Of a stretch of 64,000 nt of DNA, positions 18,227 through 28,500 are shown piece by piece. Position 1 is the first letter of the stretch. Every line of letters starts with the position of its first letter. This DNA comes from JABDMH01 sp050298535. Its GTDB lineage: Bacteria > Bacteroidota > Bacteroidia > Chitinophagales > Saprospiraceae. The position numbers and the translations under genes were made by a program. The stretch spans positions 620,001 to 684,000 of the forward strand of contig JBNKUI010000087.1 of NCBI GenBank assembly GCA_050298535.1, written 5' to 3'. The notes under the pieces are model-generated. The model was given only the letters and a program-made list of their open reading frames with translations. It searched no databases and had not been told where the DNA came from.

Positions 18227-20173
18227 ATGAAACTGAAACAGCTGCTGTCCTTTCTCATTATGCTTCTTTCGATCACGTATCTTTTCTCTCAGGAGAAAGT
18301 ACTTTTTGAAGTGGAGGGTGAGCCTGTCTACCTGGATGAGTTTCTCTATATCTATGAAAAAACGAATCGAAACGATGCTGACTATAGCGAAGCCTCAGTC
18401 AATGAATACTTAGACCTCTATCAGAAGTTCAAACTGAAGGTGAAGCGTGCCCGGGACATGAAATTGGACACGATCGAGGCATTGCAGACAGAATTGGCCG
18501 GATATCGTAAGCAGCTTGCAAATTCGTATTTGTCAGATGATGAGGTCTTGAAATCCTTAACCCAGGAAGCGTACGAGCGCATGCAGATGGATGTAAGCTT
18601 CAGTCACATCTTGATAAGAGTGCCAACTGGTGCCAATGCAGCGCTGGATGATGATGCATATCGTCGTGCATTGAACGCTCTTGAGAGGCTTCGGGAAGGT
18701 GAAGATTTTGAAACAGTGGCGAGGGATGTGTCAGAGGATCCGACAGTGCGCACTAATAATGGCAGAATTGGCTATGTGACTGCCATGCTACCCGACGGGT
18801 TTTATGAGCTGGAAACAGCAATCTATACCTTGCCATCCCAGACGTATTCAAGGCCTATCAAGACACCACTTGGATATCATGTCGTTATGCAGAATGGAAA
18901 ACGTCCTGCACGTGGTGAAGTTGAAGTAGCCCAGATTCTCATCAGAAATGGTAGCAATAGGAATGCGAGATCTATCATTTATGATATCTATGATGAGCTC
19001 CGTAATGGTGCAGATTTTGCTGATATGGCCCGCAATCGATCAGAAGATAAAGCTACGGCACCTCGAGGAGGGTATATAGGATTTTTTGGCATCAATAAGT
19101 ATGATGCCCTATTTGAAAATACGGCATTTAGATTGAAGGAGGATGGAGATATAAGTGAGCCGATACAGACCAAAATTGGATGGCATATTATAAAGCGACT
19201 TAGTCACAAGCCAATAGCTAGTTTTGAGGAAATGGAGCGAACTTTGGAGGCTAAGATTAAATCAGATAGTCGGTTTGAGATTGCTGAGCAAGCCATGCTG
19301 GACAAGATAAAAGACGAAAATGATTTTAAGGAAATGGATTGGAATCGTGATCGTTTTTTGGCGGAGGTGGGTGAAGATTTTCTGACTTATCGGTGGAAAG
19401 CTCCGGAGAGCTACGACAACCAGACTTTATTTACACTGCAGAATGAAGCAGTACAGGTGTCAGAGTTTTTACAATACCTTTCTAAAAATGCGGCACTTCG
19501 ACTGCGATTGAATCAAAACACGCCTGTACCAAAAGCATTGGACGAGCTCTACGGTTCTTTCTTAGAAACATCACTTAAAGAGCACGAAGAATCTCAATTA
19601 GAAGAAAAATATCCTGAGTTTAAGGCTTTGATGCGTGAGTACTCTGAGGGAATACTTCTCTTTGAAGCTACTAAAATGGGTGTCTGGGACCGTGCATCCA
19701 GTGATACTACAGGTCTACGAGAATACTTTAGAGAACACCGGGATGACTATATGTGGCCCGAAAGAGCCCTTGTGGAAACTATTACCATTACTGATCAGGA
19801 TCCGGCCGTGGTGCAAAAAGTACTGAAGCAAGTAGGTACAAAATCAGGACAACAACTCATCAAGAAATTCAATAAAAAGAGTGAGTCAGTAAGAGTCCAA
19901 AGTGAGATTATTGATCGTGAAGAACTTGATCCCGATTTAAAATGGATGAAAAATTCAGTAGCAGAGCCTTTCAAGCCTGAAGGAAGAGAAGTAACCATGA
20001 TCAAAAAGATATCTGAGCTCATAGCTCCCAAACGAAAGACGCTGGAGGAGGCCCGGGGATATGTCATTGCCGACTATCAAGATTATCTGGAGAAGGAATG
20101 GGTAGCTAACCTGAAGGACATGTATGAGGTAAAAGTGAATAACCAGGTTTTGTCATCGATTATAAAGTCTTAA
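18227..20173 (+). CDS. SurA-like peptidyl-prolyl isomerase, two parvulin domains
   Basis: This is a periplasmic foldase of 648 residues. The ATG at 18227 gives a signal peptide (MKLKQLLSFLIMLLSITYLFS). An ATG 20 codons upstream (18167) would hide it behind a charged leader, so I prefer 18227. A SurA_N-type helical segment comes first, then two tandem PpiC/parvulin domains: about 115-225 (VSFSHILIRVPTG to LGYHVVMQNG) and about 230-335 (VEVAQILIRN to KIGWHIIKRL). The C-terminal ~300 residues are helical and may hold client outer-membrane proteins. It is the first of three tandem SurA-like genes, a common Bacteroidota arrangement. Confidence 0.9.
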   Translation: MKLKQLLSFLIMLLSITYLFSQEKVLFEVEGEPVYLDEFLYIYEKTNRNDADYSEASVNEYLDLYQKFKLKVKRARDMKLDTIEALQTELAGYRKQLANSYLSDDEVLKSLTQEAYERMQMDVSFSHILIRVPTGANAALDDDAYRRALNALERLREGEDFETVARDVSEDPTVRTNNGRIGYVTAMLPDGFYELETAIYTLPSQTYSRPIKTPLGYHVVMQNGKRPARGEVEVAQILIRNGSNRNARSIIYDIYDELRNGADFADMARNRSEDKATAPRGGYIGFFGINKYDALFENTAFRLKEDGDISEPIQTKIGWHIIKRLSHKPIASFEEMERTLEAKIKSDSRFEIAEQAMLDKIKDENDFKEMDWNRDRFLAEVGEDFLTYRWKAPESYDNQTLFTLQNEAVQVSEFLQYLSKNAALRLRLNQNTPVPKALDELYGSFLETSLKEHEESQLEEKYPEFKALMREYSEGILLFEATKMGVWDRASSDTTGLREYFREHRDDYMWPERALVETITITDQDPAVVQKVLKQVGTKSGQQLIKKFNKKSESVRVQSEIIDREELDPDLKWMKNSVAEPFKPEGREVTMIKKISELIAPKRKTLEEARGYVIADYQDYLEKEWVANLKDMYEVKVNNQVLSSIIKS

Positions 20174-20180
20174 GAGGATT

Positions 20181-21020
20181 TTGTATCGGCTCATAGTCAT
20201 ATTGTCCTTATTCGCTGTGACGGGTTGCCAGTTTTCCTTGGTAGCCGATGATCCTTTGGTTGCGCAAGTTTTTGACAAAAGACTACATCGATCTGAAGTA
20301 GATGCTCTGATACCTGAGTCAGCTACACCAGAAGACAGTGTACTCATCAGAAACGCCTATATCGAGCGCTGGATCAAGAAGATGGTGATGATGCACGAAG
20401 CCGAAAAGAATATTCCTGCCGACTTGGAAATTGATCGGTTAGTTGATGACTATAAATCATCATTGATAATGCATCAGTATGAAAAATCCATTGTTGAGAC
20501 CCTACTGGATACCGTGATTAATGATGCTGAACTGGAGGCCTATTATGATGAAAATAAATCGCAATATCTCCTGGAGTCAGTGATTATCAGGTGTCATATG
20601 ATGAAATTGCCGCAGGAAGTGGAAGAAAAAGTGGTCAAGGAATGTGAAAAGCTATGGAAAAGTGACAAGGAAAAGGATTTTGGAAAACTACTGAATTTAT
20701 GTAATCAGTATGCCAGCACCTACTACTTAAGTGATAGTATTTGGTATAAGCTGGATTTGATATCCCAGGAGATGCCTGCGGGTGCAATTAATGAAAATGC
20801 GATACGCAATAATGAAGTCTTTCAACTTACAAATGACGATTATTATTATTTTCTTAAAATCCTGGATGTCAGGGACAAAAAAGAAATAGCACCGTTAACC
20901 TTTATTCGGGAACAGGCTGCTAAAGTGATATTACATAAGCGAAAAATCGCACTTCTGGACGAGCTCCAGGAGGATCTATATGACCGTGCCTCTTCAAGGG
21001 ACAATATAAAACTGTATTGA
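20181..21020 (+). CDS. SurA-like lipoprotein without a clear parvulin domain
   Basis: This is a 279-residue predicted lipoprotein (LFAVTGC lipobox, C16). It starts at TTG 20181, 7 nt after the upstream gene, with an AAGAGG ribosome site; no ATG gives the signal peptide. Residues 30-130 look like the SurA/PpiC N-terminal chaperone helices (SVLIRNAYIERWIKKMVMMHEA, then DAELEAYYDENKSQYLLES). The region where a PPIase domain would follow has no GG..G or F..A core and no final GYHII/GWHII strand. It is probably a chaperone-only member that acts with its two neighbours on outer-membrane protein folding. Its stop overlaps the next start by 1 nt (TGATG), so translation is likely coupled. Confidence 0.75.
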   Translation: MYRLIVILSLFAVTGCQFSLVADDPLVAQVFDKRLHRSEVDALIPESATPEDSVLIRNAYIERWIKKMVMMHEAEKNIPADLEIDRLVDDYKSSLIMHQYEKSIVETLLDTVINDAELEAYYDENKSQYLLESVIIRCHMMKLPQEVEEKVVKECEKLWKSDKEKDFGKLLNLCNQYASTYYLSDSIWYKLDLISQEMPAGAINENAIRNNEVFQLTNDDYYYFLKILDVRDKKEIAPLTFIREQAAKVILHKRKIALLDELQEDLYDRASSRDNIKLY

Positions 21021-22381
21021 TGAAATCGATCGTAACTCTTTTACTTTCTCTGGCTAGTCTCCAGCTTTTGGCGCAGGATCGGCAACTTGTAGATTATGTC
21101 GTCTCAAAAGTTGGTGATGAGATCATTCTTCTATCTGATGTCGAACTAAAGTTTAAGTACGAAGAGGAGCGCCGAGGTTATCTCCCGGAAGAGGCCAAAT
21201 GCAGCTTTCTTGAGCAGATTATGGGTGAAAAACTATTAGTCAATCAGGCAAAGCTCGATAGTATAATTGTGGATGATGGTATGGTAGAGCAGCAACTTTC
21301 AGGCAGAATTGACCAAATACTGGGTATGATGAATAATGACATCAGCCAATTTGAATCCTATTATGGTAAGACGGTTGCGGAGGTGAGAAATGAAATGCGG
21401 GAGGATCTAAAAAGTCAGTTGACCGCTGAACGTATGCAGTCGGAGGTGATGGCAAATATCCAGATAACCCCTAAGGAAGTAAAGCAATATTTTGATGAAA
21501 TACCCAAGGATAGCTTGCCATATTTCAGTTCGGAGGTAGAAGTGGGAGAGATTGTGGTAAATCCCAAGGTCAGTCCCGAAGAAAGAGAGAAGTCTATTAA
21601 GAAGTTGGAGGATATTCGTGCACGTATTTTGGCAGGTGAGGATTTTGGAGAACTTGCAAGATTATATTCTGATGATGCAGGATCAGCACGACTGGGAGGT
21701 GACTTAGGCTTGCAGAAGCGTGGTACCTTCGTACCGGCTTTTGAAGCGGCAGCCTATAATCTTACAGAGGGCGAATTATCTGAAATCATAGAATCTGAAT
21801 TCGGGTTTCACCTGATCGAGTTATTGGAACGCCGGGGAAATCTCATTCACACACGCCATATTTTGGTGAAACCTGAAATCACTGAAGCAGACCTGGAACA
21901 AACAGTCGCATATCTGGATTCCATTCGACAGATCTATCAAACTGATTCTGTCTCTTTTGAAGAAATGGTAAAGCGATACTCTGATGAAAAAGTGCAGAGT
22001 TATAATAATGGAGGACGGATGCTCAATCCCGCTACGGGAAATACTTTCTTCGAAACTGCGCAGCTCGACGTAGATATCTTTTTTGCCATTGATACGCTTG
22101 AGGAAGGTGAGATGTCTGCCCCCATTGAATTTACAAAGCAGACAGGCGAGATCGTATATCGAGTAATACTGCTGCAATCTCGTACAAAGCCACATCAAGC
22201 TAATCTTTCACAAGACTACACGAAGATCAAAAACGCAGCGATCGAAGCTCGCAAGAGTTCATATTTGAATGACTGGCTGGAGGAAAAAGTACAGTCTACC
22301 TATGTCGAAATCGCACCTGCATTCTTGTCGGGATGTCCAAATCTGGCACGATGGGTGAAAACGAAAACGATTAGTCCCTAA
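21020..22381 (+). CDS. SurA-like peptidyl-prolyl isomerase
   Basis: This periplasmic SurA-family protein has 453 residues and a signal peptide ending about LLAQD. The N-terminal helical domain begins VDYVVSKVGDEIILLSDVELK, the usual SurA N-segment, and includes EQIMGEKLLVNQA. Two parvulin-type domains follow: about 170-270 (VEVGEIVVNPK to EFGFHLIELLE) and about 275-385 (IHTRHILVKPEI to EIVYRVILLQ). ATG 21020 overlaps the preceding TGA. Of the three tandem genes this one is closest to Escherichia coli SurA in layout. It converges on clpB with a 5-nt gap and no clear terminator. Confidence 0.92.
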   Translation: MKSIVTLLLSLASLQLLAQDRQLVDYVVSKVGDEIILLSDVELKFKYEEERRGYLPEEAKCSFLEQIMGEKLLVNQAKLDSIIVDDGMVEQQLSGRIDQILGMMNNDISQFESYYGKTVAEVRNEMREDLKSQLTAERMQSEVMANIQITPKEVKQYFDEIPKDSLPYFSSEVEVGEIVVNPKVSPEEREKSIKKLEDIRARILAGEDFGELARLYSDDAGSARLGGDLGLQKRGTFVPAFEAAAYNLTEGELSEIIESEFGFHLIELLERRGNLIHTRHILVKPEITEADLEQTVAYLDSIRQIYQTDSVSFEEMVKRYSDEKVQSYNNGGRMLNPATGNTFFETAQLDVDIFFAIDTLEEGEMSAPIEFTKQTGEIVYRVILLQSRTKPHQANLSQDYTKIKNAAIEARKSSYLNDWLEEKVQSTYVEIAPAFLSGCPNLARWVKTKTISP

Positions 22382-22386
22382 GGTAT

Positions 22387-25182
22387 CTAGCCTCCTGCTT
22401 CACCCGTTTCTGTCTCAGGTTGTGTACCACTCTGATTTTTAAGGGCCTCCGTAGCTTCCTCGACATCTTTCGTGGCTTCCTTTAGTTTGTCGACCTGCTT
22501 CTTCCGTCTTCGTCGACTTTTTTTGGCAGCAATTTCTTCAGTATTTTTTTCCTTTTCCGTTGCATCCTTCTCAGGGAAAGGTGTCTCTTGAAAGACGAGT
22601 TTCCCTTCTTGCGCATCTACATAGATGGTTTCTCCTGCCGTAAAAGCACCAGAGAGAACTTGTCTGGAAAGTTCGTTGACGAGTTCCTTCTCAATAACTC
22701 TCTTTAGCGGCCGAGCACCAAACTGTGGGTCGTATCCCAATTCAGCCAGTAGATCTAGTGCATCTTCGGTCAAGGAAATTTTTAGCTCCTGATAGGCAAG
22801 GTTCTTTTCCACTTTTCGTAGTAGAAGGCGGGCGATCTGCTTGATTTCTTCCTTTGTAAGAGGCTGAAACATGATCCGCTCATCAATTCGGTTGAGAAAC
22901 TCGGGACGTAAATGCTCCTTCAGTAATTCAAAGACTTCTTCTTTTGTAGTCTCTACAATATCTTTACGGTGTTCATCACCCAGTTCTTCCAGATCTTCAA
23001 AGTTTTCTAGGATCGTTTGAGCACCCATATTGGATGTCATAATGATGATCGTGTTTTTAAAGTTTGCTTCTCGCCCTTTATTGTCCGTCAGTCTGCCATC
23101 ATCCAGCACCTGCAATAAAATGTTGAAGGTATCTGGATGAGCTTTTTCAATCTCATCCAGCAAAACGATACTGTAGGGACGTCGGCGTACTGCTTCGGTT
23201 AGTTGCCCTCCTTCATCATACCCAACGTATCCTGGAGGAGCACCCACCAATCTGGACACAGCATGCTTCTCCTGATATTCACTCATATCTATTCGGGTGA
23301 TGGCACGCTCGTCATTAAAAAGCACTTCAGCCAAAGTCTTGGCAAGCTCAGTTTTTCCTACCCCTGTGGGACCTAGAAAGATGAATGAGCCGATTGGCTT
23401 CTTTGGATCCTGCAATCCAGCCCTACTACGTCTTACGGCATCCGCAACAGCTCTGACTGCTTCATGCTGGCCGATTAACGACTTTCCAATTTCTTCCTCC
23501 AGATGTAGGAGTTTGATTTTCTCGCTTTGCATCATTTTCTGCACCGGGATTCCCGTCCATCGTGACACTACTTCTGCAATGTCACTGGCGGTGACTTCCT
23601 CATTGGTAAAGCGGCCCTCTTCGGGAAGGGTGTCTAGTTTTTCCTCGGCTTCCTTCAAGAGCTTCTCCTGCTCTTTGATTTGGCCATATCGAATCTTAGC
23701 TACGGTTTCATAGTCACTTTCACGCTCAGCTTTGTCAGCCTGCTGTTCCAGCTCCTCGATTGCAGTTTTTATGTTTTGGACAGCATTGACGACTTGCTTC
23801 TCATTTTCCCAACTGGCCCGCAGACGGTCAAGATTTTCTTGCGCATTTGCTATTTGCTCATTGATGTCTTTGAGCTTTCTAGAATCACTTTCCCTCTTGA
23901 TGGCTTCTCGCTCGATCTCCAGCTGCATCACTTTACGGTCCCATTCATCGATTTCATCCGGCACTGAATCAAGCTCTAACCTTAATTTGGCAGCCGCCTC
24001 GTCAATAAGATCAATGGCCTTGTCCGGCAATTTTCGCTCAGTAATATACCGATGAGATAATTCGGCAGCTGCGATCAGGGCTTCATCGAGGATATCAATT
24101 TTGTGGTACACCTCGTATTTTTCCTGGATGCCTCGTAAAATCGATACGGTATCTTCGACGCTTGGTTCATCTATATAAACTGTTTGAAATCTTCTTACCA
24201 GCGCTTTGTCTTTCTCAAAATACTTTTGATACTCATCAGCGGTAGTAGCACCAATGGTACGCAGTTCACCTCTGGCCAAGGCAGGCTTGAGGATATTGGC
24301 AGCATCCATTCCACCCTGACCACCACCAGCGCCAATCAGTGAATGGATCTCATCAATAAATAAGATCACCTCCCCATTAGATGCTTTGACTTCCTTGATT
24401 ACGGCTTTCAGTCGCTCTTCAAATTCACCTTTGTATTTCGCTCCTGCTACAAGGGCTGCTAAATCGAGTACATAAATATTTTTTGATCGGAGGTTTTCTG
24501 GTACGTCATGCTTCACGATACGCCATGCGATTCCTTCTACTATTGCAGTTTTTCCAACACCTGCATCTCCAACCAGAATTGGATTATTCTTTTTGCGGCG
24601 ACTGAGAATGTGCATGATACGACGGATCTCCTCATCCCGACCAATGATTGGATCCAATTTGCCATTCTCAGCTCGTTCATTGAGATTGATGGCAAATTTC
24701 TTCAGTGCATTGTATTGATTGTCACTTTGCTGATCTGTTACTTTTCGACCCTTCCGAAGTTCCGTGATAGCCTCTTTTAGATTTTTTTCAGTAGCACCCT
24801 TATCCTTTAGGATTTGAGCGCCTTTATCCTTTCCCTTGAGAATGCCTAGCAGGATAAGCTCTACAGAAATATACTCATCATCAAAGTCCTTGAGCAATTT
24901 TTTTGCTACGGCCAATGCCTGGTTAGCAGCATTGGTCAGGAATTGTTTTTCGGTGCCTTCAACGCGGGGATATTTCTTGACAATATCTGCCAGTTCTGCT
25001 TTTAATGCAGTGGAGTCCACTCCGATCTTCTTCATCAGAAACTCGGCAATTTGTTCGTCACTTTGTAAAATGGATAGTAATAAGTGGGTTGTATCCACCT
25101 GCTGTTGTTCCAGACTACCCGCAATCTGTTGAGCCTTATAGATCGTCTCTTGTGCCTTGATTGTAAAGTTGTCGTATGTCAT
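22387..25182 (-). CDS. clpB: ClpB disaggregase with charged C-terminal tail
   Basis: ClpB rescues aggregated proteins with DnaK. The 931-residue product has an N-terminal Clp_N domain (1-145) and AAA1 with Walker A GDAGVGKT (205-212) and the VILFIDEIHSLIGAGG Walker B. The coiled-coil middle domain (about 410-530) has the KLRLELDSVPDEIDEWDRKV hallmark. AAA2 has GPTGVGKTELAK and VLLDEIEKAH. A D2-small domain with FGARPLKRVIEKELVNELS follows. A tail of about 58 residues (874-931) goes beyond the usual end; it holds an SRRRRKK cluster between acidic stretches and is probably disordered. Heat control is expected, but no CIRCE or clear sigma-32 site was seen. Confidence 0.96.
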   Translation of the reverse strand: MTYDNFTIKAQETIYKAQQIAGSLEQQQVDTTHLLLSILQSDEQIAEFLMKKIGVDSTALKAELADIVKKYPRVEGTEKQFLTNAANQALAVAKKLLKDFDDEYISVELILLGILKGKDKGAQILKDKGATEKNLKEAITELRKGRKVTDQQSDNQYNALKKFAINLNERAENGKLDPIIGRDEEIRRIMHILSRRKKNNPILVGDAGVGKTAIVEGIAWRIVKHDVPENLRSKNIYVLDLAALVAGAKYKGEFEERLKAVIKEVKASNGEVILFIDEIHSLIGAGGGQGGMDAANILKPALARGELRTIGATTADEYQKYFEKDKALVRRFQTVYIDEPSVEDTVSILRGIQEKYEVYHKIDILDEALIAAAELSHRYITERKLPDKAIDLIDEAAAKLRLELDSVPDEIDEWDRKVMQLEIEREAIKRESDSRKLKDINEQIANAQENLDRLRASWENEKQVVNAVQNIKTAIEELEQQADKAERESDYETVAKIRYGQIKEQEKLLKEAEEKLDTLPEEGRFTNEEVTASDIAEVVSRWTGIPVQKMMQSEKIKLLHLEEEIGKSLIGQHEAVRAVADAVRRSRAGLQDPKKPIGSFIFLGPTGVGKTELAKTLAEVLFNDERAITRIDMSEYQEKHAVSRLVGAPPGYVGYDEGGQLTEAVRRRPYSIVLLDEIEKAHPDTFNILLQVLDDGRLTDNKGREANFKNTIIIMTSNMGAQTILENFEDLEELGDEHRKDIVETTKEEVFELLKEHLRPEFLNRIDERIMFQPLTKEEIKQIARLLLRKVEKNLAYQELKISLTEDALDLLAELGYDPQFGARPLKRVIEKELVNELSRQVLSGAFTAGETIYVDAQEGKLVFQETPFPEKDATEKEKNTEEIAAKKSRRRRKKQVDKLKEATKDVEEATEALKNQSGTQPETETGEAGG

Positions 25183-25568
25183 CGTCCTGTTACTTCAATA
25201 TGATGATTTCGCATTCGTACAGTTCACACTTCACGAGTCCGAAAGATTGTGCAAATTGTAGCTTTCAAATATAAACAATGCCTAAGGAAACGTTGGCTTC
25301 TTCTTAATTTGCCGTTAAAAATGGAATTTTACGATGCTTAACTATCTTTTTACACGTAGATGGACCAAACAAAATGAAAACTTTCGCTGTCTATATAAGT
25401 AGACCTGAGGAGGATAAAAGAGCCACCAAAAGTTTGCACAAGTGTTTGATTATGAATGAACTAAAATGAGCTTCTGTAATTTTAACATTTAAGAATCTTT
25501 TAACTGACGGGGCATATTTTTATTAACTTCAAAATGGTTATAGCTAGGCATCAAATCAGATTACCACG
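25183..25568. other. 386-nt intergenic region, divergent promoters
   Basis: This lies between the divergent clpB and protease/TolB genes. CAAATATA at 25266-25273 is TATATTTG on the minus strand and fits a -7 element for clpB, but no matching -33 element is seen. The half nearest the plus-strand gene is AT-rich. It holds one possible small reading frame (listed separately) and no recognisable RNA structure. Confidence 0.4.
25374..25469 (+). CDS. Possible small protein, 31 residues
   Basis: An ATG-started frame encodes 31 residues, beginning MKTFAVYISRPEEDKR and ending LIMNELK. It is not recognised. The mixed hydrophobic and charged composition looks protein-like, but a frame this short can arise by chance, and no ribosome site precedes it. 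It could be a remnant of a longer gene or a leader peptide in the clpB-to-protease gap. Confidence 0.2.
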   Translation: MKTFAVYISRPEEDKRATKSLHKCLIMNELK

Positions 25569-28500
25569 ATGAAAATTCTAAAAGCAATAATCCTTGGCTT
25601 CGGGATACTGACATTAGCGGTATCCAACGTACAGGCTCAGTATTTTGGGAAAAATAAGCCTCGATATAAATCTTTCGATTTTGAAGTAGTCAACAGTCCT
25701 CACTTTGAGGTGTATCATTACCTGGAAAAGAAGGATGAGCTCACGAAACTGATGCAGTGGACCGAGCTTTGGTATGACCTGCATGAGAATCTCCTGAAAG
25801 ATACTTTCCAGCATAAAAATCCACTCGTTTTTTATAATAATCATGCAGATTTTCAGCAGACATCTGCCATCTCCGGAGATATTGGAGTATCTACAGGAGG
25901 TGTTACAGAGGGTTTGAAAAATCGAGTGGTTATGCCAGTTGCGATGTCTAATCAACAGACCTTTCAGGTGCTTGGTCACGAACTCGTACACGCATTCCAA
26001 TTTCACATGTTGTTGAGTGGTGATTCTACCGGTTTGCAATCCCTGGGAAACTTACCTCTGTGGATCGTAGAAGGTATGGCTGAATATATGTCCATTGGTC
26101 GGTATGATGCACACACGGCCATGTGGATGAGAAATGCAGTGGTTTCTGACGATATTCCAACTTTGAAGCAGCTCAGTGTAAATCCCCGTTACTTCCCTTA
26201 TCGTTATGGTCAGGCATTTTGGTCTTTCCTTACGGGGTTGTATGGAGATGATGTTGTCAAACCCCTATTTATTGCCACTGCCAAATATGGTATTGAAACC
26301 TCGGTTCCGATGGTGCTGGGTATTAGCCTGGATGATCTATCAGAGATGTGGGTGGATAATCTCCGCAGCTACTATGAACCGATGTTTAAGGGAAAGAAAG
26401 AGCGGGCAGAAGGTCGGACTTTTTTATCTGAAGAAAATGCTGGAAAACTAAACATTGCACCTTCTATAAGTCCAAATGGTAGATATGTAGTCTTCTTATC
26501 AGAGAAGAGCATATTTTCTACCGATCTGTATCTGGCGGATGTACGTACAGGAAAGACCATTCGGAAGGTGGCGAGTCAGACGAGACATGGTAATATCGAC
26601 CATCTGCACTATCTCGAATCTGCGGGTACCTGGAGTCCTAATAGTCGCCAGTTTGCATACACCATCTTCAGTAAGGGTAGAAACTGGCTGGTGATCACTG
26701 ATGTTGATTCCGGAAAGCGGATCGATCAGTTTCCACTTAAGAATGTACCTGCATTTAGCAACCCTACTTGGTCTCCCGATGGCAAAACCATTATTATAAA
26801 TGGACTAGTGGACGGCCAACCTGATTTGTTTGCCATTAATATTCGGAATAAGTCTGTCACTCAATTGACAGATGACGATTTTGCAGAAATACAACCTACT
26901 TTTTCCTATGATGGAAAGTACCTGGCATTTGCTACCGATCGGGTGAGTATGGCCGGAGGACGTATTCATGGTGCCTGGAAGTATAATCTGGCATTGATGA
27001 ATATGGAGGATAATAGCATTCAGAATCTGGATATTTTCCCGGGAGCCAATAATATGAATCCTGTCTGGGATGAGAACAATAATGTTTATTTCCTGTCAGA
27101 TCGAGATGGTTTTCGAAACATATATAGATACAATCTGGACAGCAATAAAATTCATCAGCTCACTGATATTATTACTGGCGTGAGTGGTATCACCCGCTAT
27201 TCACCAGCCATTACAGTATCCAGAAAAGGAAATACATTACTCTACAATCACTACCTGGGTTCAAGCTACAACATTCAGAAAGCAAGACCAGAAAGTATGG
27301 ACCATATAGAGGTGGATCCATACGATGTTGATCACGCTGCTGCTTTGCTGCCTCCCGGCAAAACGGATCAGGCAGACATCGTCAATCCTTTATTAAACAG
27401 GCTGGATGATATTTCGGTGATCGATGAGTCGGATCTCAATCGTCAAAAATATAAATCGAAGTTTAAACTGGACTACATCGGCGGTGGCGGTGGTGTTGGT
27501 GTTGGGACCAGCTCCACATTTGGTACTCGAACGGGACTTGTGGGTGGAATTGATATGTTGTTCAGTGATGTGCTGGGTTACAATCAGATTTTTACTTCAT
27601 TGGCCTTGAATGGGGAAATCTATGACTTTGGAGGACAGGTTCGTTACATCAATACAAAAAAACGCGTCGGATATGGACTTTCATTGGCACATATACCTTA
27701 CCAATATAGTTACAGAGAGTTACCATCGGTTGATAATATAGAAACCAATTTTGGTGAGGTACTGGCAGTAAATTATCCCTATTCTACCATCAGGTACTTC
27801 CTGGACAATGCATCTGTTCTGGGTCAATATACATTCTCCCGAACTTTGCGATTGGAGGGAAATGTGGGATATACTCATTATGGTACCCGGATCGACCGAT
27901 ATAATAACTACTACCAGGCTATTCCAGCGGGAAACGGTGATTATTTTGCAGGATCTTATATTGGTCAGGACCGGGAAAAGCTCGAGTCTCCCGATGGATT
28001 TGGCATGTATAGCACCGGAGTGGCTCTGGTTGGTGATAATTCTAATTTTGGTCTTACATCACCCATGCAGGGGTATCGATATCGTATCGGTGTGGATCAA
28101 TATATCGGTGATTTCTCATACGCTACGATTCTAGCGGACTTCAGAAAATACTTCTGGTTCAATAAATTTAATCTGAGTTTTAGGGGACTCCACTATGCAC
28201 GGTACGGTGAAGATGCAAATGAACGAAATCTTGGATTTATCTATAGTGTAGATCCGACATTGGTCAGAGGATATAACAATATCAATGTCAATGATCTGGA
28301 GTCACTTGGGATCTCATTTGGTCAGGTGCAGGGTTCAAAAATTATTGTGGGAAATGCGGAGGTACGACTTCCCTTTACAGGACCTGAAAGATTGTCATTA
28401 ATTAAATCCGGATTCCTACTGACGGACCTGGTAGGGTTTTTTGATTTCGGAATGACCTGGCGCGATAATGATCAGTTTGGAGAAGGCAGTCTTGAAAAGC

